Shown one piece after another: positions 59,016 to 64,000 of a stretch of 64,000 nt of DNA; the first letter of the stretch is position 1, and each line of letters opens with the position of its first letter. Below the pieces are notes generated by a model, which worked only from the letters and a program-made list of their open reading frames with translations, was not told the DNA's origin and searched no databases. This stretch comes from a bacterium. GTDB lineage: Bacteria > Patescibacteriota > Saccharimonadia > Saccharimonadales > UBA4665. The stretch covers positions 1-64,000 of the forward strand of contig JAJZMX010000004.1 in the NCBI GenBank assembly GCA_021848145.1. The letters are read 5' to 3'. Made by a program: the position numbers and the translations under genes.

Positions 59016-59891
59016 ATGGTAGAAGCAGAGGTGAACGCAGAACTAGCCGGCCGGATAAGGGCAGGTGATTATTTAGTTAATCGGATTGGCTTTGGAAGCA
59101 TGCGTATCACTGGCGAAGGAGTTTGGGGACCTCCAAAAGATATTAACAAAGCAAAAGTATTATTAAGAAGCGCTGTAGAATATGGCGTTAATTTTATAGA
59201 CACAGCAGATTCGTACGGGCCCGAGGTAAGTGAAACGCTTATAGCTGACGCACTATTTCCTTATCATGGGATAGTCGTGGCTACCAAGGGTGGTTTAATT
59301 AGGGGTGGCCCAGGCAAATGGAGTCCAGATTGTTCTCCTAAGCATTTAAGAGAAAGTTGCGAAAAAAGCCTGAAGAGGCTTAAGGTAGATACGATTGACA
59401 TATACCAGCTTCATACTGTTGATCCGAAAGTTCCGTTTGAAGATTCATTTAGGACCTTGCTTGATCTACAGAAAGAAGGAAAAATACGCCACATAGGGCT
59501 TTCGAATATTGAACCTGAACATTTCATGAAAGCATTGAACATGGGAAGTTTTGTATCTGTCCAGAACAATTACAATGTCTTAAACAGGGAGCATGAAGAC
59601 GTACTAAGGCTGTGTGAGCAGCACAGGATAGCCTTTATACCTTATTTTCCGATAGGTGGTGGCATGCAGCCTCTCAGTGCAAGCAGAAGTATAGGCGATA
59701 TAGCACAAAGCAAGCATGTTAGTGTTTACCAAGTTGCACTATCTTGGCTTTTGTACCACTCGAATATGATCTTACCCATACCCGGTACTAGCTCATTAGT
59801 TCATCTTCAGGAGAATATTGCTAGTGCAGATATTGAGCTTGATGAAGCGGAAATTAAGACGCTTGATGCACTTGTTACTAAATTTACATAA
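59016..59891 (+). CDS. Aldo/keto reductase
   Basis: GFGSMRITG, VNFIDTADSYG, DIYQLHTVDP, GLSNIEPEHF, LPIPGTSS. Confidence 0.93.
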   Translation: MVEAEVNAELAGRIRAGDYLVNRIGFGSMRITGEGVWGPPKDINKAKVLLRSAVEYGVNFIDTADSYGPEVSETLIADALFPYHGIVVATKGGLIRGGPGKWSPDCSPKHLRESCEKSLKRLKVDTIDIYQLHTVDPKVPFEDSFRTLLDLQKEGKIRHIGLSNIEPEHFMKALNMGSFVSVQNNYNVLNREHEDVLRLCEQHRIAFIPYFPIGGGMQPLSASRSIGDIAQSKHVSVYQVALSWLLYHSNMILPIPGTSSLVHLQENIASADIELDEAEIKTLDALVTKFT

Positions 59892-60009
59892 GAACGCTTA
59901 TTGACATATATACAAGTAACTGATATCATACTATAACTGTACAAAAACATTAAGTTAGTAACAGATAAAACGAATTGACAAAAATAAGATAAAGAGTTAA
60001 AATATAGTA

Positions 60010-60420
60010 ATGAATAATACTCCAGAATCGAAAAAAAGTAGGACTACGTTAACGCCTTTGGGCAAGAGAGTCCTAGGTGGACTTGCCGCATCTGCTGTAG
60101 TAATAGGTCTAGGTATACCGTTTGGAAATGATATAACCCACGGCGCTAAAGTTACAGCAGAAAGAATCATAGATGGCGGAACATCTCCAACTCAACATCA
60201 GTTGGATGCCGAGCCCCAAAGTGAAGTTGTAGTTAAGTCAGGGGATACTATTTGGAGCATGGTTAATAAAGTTGACCCTACCGTAAACGCTCCTACGAAT
60301 GAGGCAATAGTACAATTTGTAATAAATGAAAATCACGGTTCAGCTATATTATCCCCAGGTCAACAGTTAGGCGTGCCAATAGTAGACGCTAAAACTCCTA
60401 ATAGCCCTAATAACCGTTAA
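60010..60420 (+). CDS. LysM-domain-containing membrane-anchored protein
   Basis: N-terminal hydrophobic segment; VVKSGDTIWSMVNKVDPTVN...NENHGSAILSPGQQLGVP. Confidence 0.8.
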   Translation: MNNTPESKKSRTTLTPLGKRVLGGLAASAVVIGLGIPFGNDITHGAKVTAERIIDGGTSPTQHQLDAEPQSEVVVKSGDTIWSMVNKVDPTVNAPTNEAIVQFVINENHGSAILSPGQQLGVPIVDAKTPNSPNNR

Positions 60421-60441
60421 ACTAATAAAGCCATAACAGAG

Positions 60442-60469
60442 AAGTGGTGTCAAAAACACCACTTTTTTT
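60442..60469 (+). terminator. Rho-independent terminator after LysM gene
   Basis: AAGTGGTGT-CAAAA-ACACCACTT followed by Ts. Confidence 0.92.
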
Positions 60470-60477
60470 GTATAAAA

Positions 60478-60510
60478 TGGGTTGCAGTGGGTAAGAGTGG
60501 GTAGTATAGT
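60478..60510 (+). promoter_or_regulatory. mraZ promoter with three TGGG repeats (candidate MraZ box)
   Basis: TGGG at 60478, 60488 and 60498 (10-nt period); -35 TTGCAG (60482-60487), 17 nt, -10 TATAGT (60505-60510). Confidence 0.82.
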
Positions 60511-60591
60511 CTGCTTAGTGGCTAATATGGATAAACACCAAAATAGTGTCACTCCATCAAAAATAAAAACCACTGTATAAGCGCAAAAGGG

Positions 60592-60951
60592 ATGGCGACA
60601 ATAGACTACTTCGAACGAAAGCTCGACGAGAAGAAGCGGCTCACAATACCCGCTGAGCTCCGGGACGAGTTTGTAAGCGGTGTTGTTGTTACCCGCGGTT
60701 ATAAAAAATACCTGCACCTCTATTCTAAGACGGTATGGGATGAACAGGTGGAACCGGCTCTTAAGGGAAATATTCTCGATGAGCAGACGGCAGACATTAA
60801 CGTTCAATTCCGTATGGGAAAGATAGAGAGTCCATTGGACGCTAAACAAGGAAGAGTACTCCTTGAGAAGCACCTTCTGGATTACGCAGGCATAGATAAA
60901 GAAGTAACCGCAGTGCGCGCCGGTCAATACTGGCGGCTAATGGCAAAGTAA
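60592..60951 (+). CDS. mraZ: Transcriptional regulator MraZ
   Basis: ERKLDEKKRLTIPAELRDEF, two SpoVT/AbrB-like halves, RMGKIESPLDAKQGRVLLEKHLLDYAGIDKEVTAVRAGQYWRLM. Confidence 0.92.
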   Translation: MATIDYFERKLDEKKRLTIPAELRDEFVSGVVVTRGYKKYLHLYSKTVWDEQVEPALKGNILDEQTADINVQFRMGKIESPLDAKQGRVLLEKHLLDYAGIDKEVTAVRAGQYWRLMAK

Positions 60952-61254
60952 TGGTCTTTGCTTTCTGTCTTAGGAGTTCTTTAACAAATTGGTAAAAGCA
61001 AATAACTAACCTCGAGGTCAGCTATTTGGCAGTCAACAAGTGGAAAAAGGGCACCACTATAAAAAGTCCTCGTTCTTTTCTCAAAACACCTCCCAAAACT
61101 CCACCTCACACATAAGTCTCTCAATCTTTCGTGAAACGCAGTAAGAAGCTCGCTTTTTACATAAATGCACTTCATGAACCACAAAAACAAAAATCATAAA
61201 ACAAAAAGTTGGCTGCTGATTAGGTGACCTTGCAAAAACAAAAACAAGAAAAAA

Positions 61255-62196
61255 ATGCATCAAAATCCTCACACTAATATTCACCAACCGGTTATGCTGG
61301 CTGAAGTCATAAGGTATTTGAATCCCCAAAAGGGAGAGAATTATCTAGACGTTACGGCCGGTTATGGCGGGCATGCCAAGGTAATACTAGAACTAACTCA
61401 AAATTATAAAGGGTCGGTTTTAGTAGACCGGGACATTAACGCAATTAAGGCTCTAGAGGTCTTATTCAAGAAAACAGGAATTGAGCTTAAGCACCAGGAT
61501 TTCCTTGGAGCGAGCAAAAGCCTGCTTGAAGATAATCGGCGGTTTGATTTAATAGTTGCGGATCTGGGTGTATCGTCACCGCACCTTAACGAGGTTAGCC
61601 GAGGCTTTAGCTTCAACAAGTCAGGGCCATTAGACATGCGTATGGATCAAAGCCAAGTAACAAGTGCTTTGGACATCGTTAATAAGTCTAGCGAGAAAGA
61701 TTTGGCAAAAATTTTAAGGGAATACGGCGAAGAGCCGCACTACCGAAAAATAGCTAATCTAATCGTGAAAAGTCGTCCTCTTAATACTACTGCTGAATTA
61801 GCAGAAGTTGTTAAGAGGGCGTGGCCTGGCTATAGTCGAACGCATCCTGCAACGAGGACGTTCCAAGCAATTCGTATAGCAGTAAATGACGAATTAGGAC
61901 AGCTAAGCCAAGCTTTGCCAATCTGGCTCGAACTTCTTAATGAGGGTGGCCGAATAGGGGTCATCAGCTTCCATAGCCTGGAAGATAGGATCGTTAAGAG
62001 ATTCTTTGCCAGTGAGTCGGGGAATAGATATGATGCTTCCCTGACTCTGTTAACCAAACATCCGGTAGCGCCGGGCCCTCACGAAACAGCCAATAATCCG
62101 CGGGCGAGTAGTGCAAAACTAAGGTCCGCAGCGAAACAAAAACAGAAGGGAAATGCGAATGCCTATTCAGGTAAAAAGCAACTCCCGGGCATATAA
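61255..62196 (+). CDS. rsmH: 16S rRNA (cytosine1402-N4)-methyltransferase
   Basis: HQPVMLAEVIRYLNPQKGENYLDVTAGYGGHAKVIL; DLGVSSPHLNEVSRGFSFNKSGPLDMRMD; SFHSLEDRIVKRFF. Confidence 0.95.
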   Translation: MHQNPHTNIHQPVMLAEVIRYLNPQKGENYLDVTAGYGGHAKVILELTQNYKGSVLVDRDINAIKALEVLFKKTGIELKHQDFLGASKSLLEDNRRFDLIVADLGVSSPHLNEVSRGFSFNKSGPLDMRMDQSQVTSALDIVNKSSEKDLAKILREYGEEPHYRKIANLIVKSRPLNTTAELAEVVKRAWPGYSRTHPATRTFQAIRIAVNDELGQLSQALPIWLELLNEGGRIGVISFHSLEDRIVKRFFASESGNRYDASLTLLTKHPVAPGPHETANNPRASSAKLRSAAKQKQKGNANAYSGKKQLPGI

Positions 62197-62279
62197 GATC
62201 CACGTACGCGTGCTCTAATGCCTAAGAACCAGCTCTGCTCTTAAACAGGGCGGGGCTGGTAAAAAAAGGAAAAACAAAA

Positions 62280-62627
62280 ATGACATATTCGAGCTCTTTG
62301 GCTCTGAGTCGTGCGCAATTCTCTGAACGTAATCGTAACTCGGTAAGCTTCAGGGCAAGCACTAAAACTCTCGGTCCAGTAAGTAACACAATTATCTTAA
62401 TTGTATTGGCATGCCTTTTGGGATTATTCTATCTATCCCAGGTTACCAAGACAAACGCTTATGGATTTAGTCTTAATACCCTCCAACAACAACAAACAAA
62501 GCTAAAAAACGAGTATGCTAACCTGCAGGTGTCATCCGCTCAATTGCAATCAGTGTCCAGAGCCCAAAATAGCTCAGTTGCTAAGAGTATGGTGCCATTA
62601 ACTCCTTCAGCATCAGCGACTAATTAG
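62280..62627 (+). CDS. FtsL-like small membrane protein
   Basis: Single TM (TIILIVLACLLGLFYLSQV) followed by a short coiled coil (LQQQQTKLKNEYANLQ); lies between rsmH and a PBP gene. Confidence 0.65.
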   Translation: MTYSSSLALSRAQFSERNRNSVSFRASTKTLGPVSNTIILIVLACLLGLFYLSQVTKTNAYGFSLNTLQQQQTKLKNEYANLQVSSAQLQSVSRAQNSSVAKSMVPLTPSASATN

Positions 62628-62642
62628 CTACAATAGCATGGT

Positions 62643-64000
62643 ATGTGGGAATCGATCCGTCCCAATTTGTCTACGGTATCGGGCAGGATAAGATTCTGGT
62701 CGGTTATATTGATACTTATTTTTATTGGCTTCGGCTTAAGACTATTTTATCTCCAAGTCATTCGTTACTCACACTATAAGCAGGCAGCCCTTAACGATCA
62801 GCTAAAACAATACCAGATACCTGCAACCCGGGGAATTATTGAGGCTGAGGACGGCAACACAGATGTGCCGATAGTATTAAACCAGCGTTTGTATACATTA
62901 TTTGCTGATCCTCCATTTATTAAGCACCCGGATAAAGTTGCTAATCAAATTAGTCATATTATAGGAGGTAACCCTTCAAGCTACTTGCCGGCACTAAAAA
63001 TAAAGGGTACTCAATATTCAGTTATAGCCAGAAAGATTACCCAATCTCAAAGTAACGAAATTAGAAAATTACAAGATCCAGGATTGGGCACAAAAGGCCA
63101 GGATTATAGGGTTTATCCTGATGGCAACTTGGCTTCTCAGGTATTGGGATTCGTAAACAGTAAAGGTGTTGGTGAATATGGTATCGAGCAAGCGCTAAAT
63201 CCGATCCTAGCCGGTAAACCGGGAATCCTCAAGGCCATTACAGATGTTAATGGAGTGCCTTTAGCAGCAAGTAAGCAAAATACACAGATAGCGCCAGTTC
63301 CTGGAAAAAACGTAGTCCTTACGCTGGATTTGGGTATTCAACAACAGGTCCAAAATATATTAGCTAAGGAATACAAGAAAACTAAATCACAGGGTTTAAG
63401 TGCAATTGTCATCAATCCATATAACGGGCATATAAAAGCAATGGCAAACTATCCAACATATAACCCAGCTAACTATGCTAATGTTACAAACCCTTCGCTT
63501 TTTCAGAATGCTGCTGTGGATTATCCCATAGAACCTGGGTCAGTAATGAAGACATTAACTACATCAGCTGCTTTGAATACTAATGCAATTACTCCTAACG
63601 AGTCCTTCTATGACCCTGCTCATTGGGTCATAAACGGTTTCAATATTCACGACATTAAGATTGACGGTGGGCCTAGGCAACAAAATATACAGAGCATTTT
63701 GTCTTTGTCCCTAAATACCGGGGCGACCTGGATGCTTATGCAGATGGGGGATAAGGGTGGAACCCAGATAACTGCTAAGGGCATTAAGACTTGGCATGAC
63801 TATATGGTTAAACATTACTTACTGGGTCAACCTACAGGAATCCAACAAGGCTATGAAGCATCAGGCTATGTACCACCAGCAAATCTTAGGGATCCAAGTA
63901 TAGACTTACGCTATGCAAACACTGCTTTTGGCCAGGGCGTTAGTATTACGGCTTTGCAGCTTGTTTCAGCTCTATCAAGTGTTATTAATGGCGGAACATA
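62643..64000 (+). CDS. Penicillin-binding protein 2/FtsI-like transpeptidase, 3' truncated by window
   Basis: Not in ORF track. MWESIRPNLSTVSGRIRFWSVILILIFIGFGLRLFYLQVI...PATRGIIEAEDG...EPGSVMKTLTTSAAL (SxxK). Confidence 0.9.
   Translation, partial: MWESIRPNLSTVSGRIRFWSVILILIFIGFGLRLFYLQVIRYSHYKQAALNDQLKQYQIPATRGIIEAEDGNTDVPIVLNQRLYTLFADPPFIKHPDKVANQISHIIGGNPSSYLPALKIKGTQYSVIARKITQSQSNEIRKLQDPGLGTKGQDYRVYPDGNLASQVLGFVNSKGVGEYGIEQALNPILAGKPGILKAITDVNGVPLAASKQNTQIAPVPGKNVVLTLDLGIQQQVQNILAKEYKKTKSQGLSAIVINPYNGHIKAMANYPTYNPANYANVTNPSLFQNAAVDYPIEPGSVMKTLTTSAALNTNAITPNESFYDPAHWVINGFNIHDIKIDGGPRQQNIQSILSLSLNTGATWMLMQMGDKGGTQITAKGIKTWHDYMVKHYLLGQPTGIQQGYEASGYVPPANLRDPSIDLRYANTAFGQGVSITALQLVSALSSVINGGT

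Noticed and set aside
1-64000. UGA recoding as in some CPR lineages
   Set aside because: serS and hpf end at UGA in the expected places and an RF2 gene is present, so the standard bacterial code fits
1-64000. CRISPR array, tRNA, rRNA or insertion sequence
   Set aside because: No regularly spaced direct repeats, no cloverleaf/TTCGANTC signals or rRNA motifs noticed in intergenic regions, and no transposase-like ORF; reading by eye cannot exclude a degenerate tRNA

Overview
The window is AT-rich, gene-dense bacterial chromosome, almost entirely housekeeping genes. The reduced gene set and gene styles suggest Candidatus Saccharibacteria (TM7/CPR); this is inferred from content, not from a marker-gene search. 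Standard stop codons are used, including TGA, and both RF1 and RF2 are present. I found no CRISPR array, tRNA, rRNA or mobile element. The less ordinary content is: (1) a giant surface protein, truncated at the left edge, that combines tail-fibre-like and beta-propeller repeats, with a GC-rich near-identical repeat patch; (2) a T-box upstream of ileS whose antisequestrator strand is also complementary to the ileS Shine-Dalgarno, suggesting translational control; (3) a three-hairpin leader upstream of the B12-dependent ribonucleotide reductase gene; (4) three TGGG repeats at 10-nt spacing inside the mraZ promoter, followed by a nested leader hairpin; (5) an ftsE-ftsX-PcsB-like CHAP hydrolase cluster with a possible pseudoknotted RNA; (6) an adjacent pair of apparently degenerate two-component proteins (histidine-less kinase-like protein, and a receiver with Glu at the phospho-acceptor site); (7) several genes whose -10 element lies about 6-8 nt before the start codon, predicting leaderless mRNAs; (8) two small ORFs missed by the ORF track. 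All family calls come from reading motifs by eye; no searches or folding programs were run.
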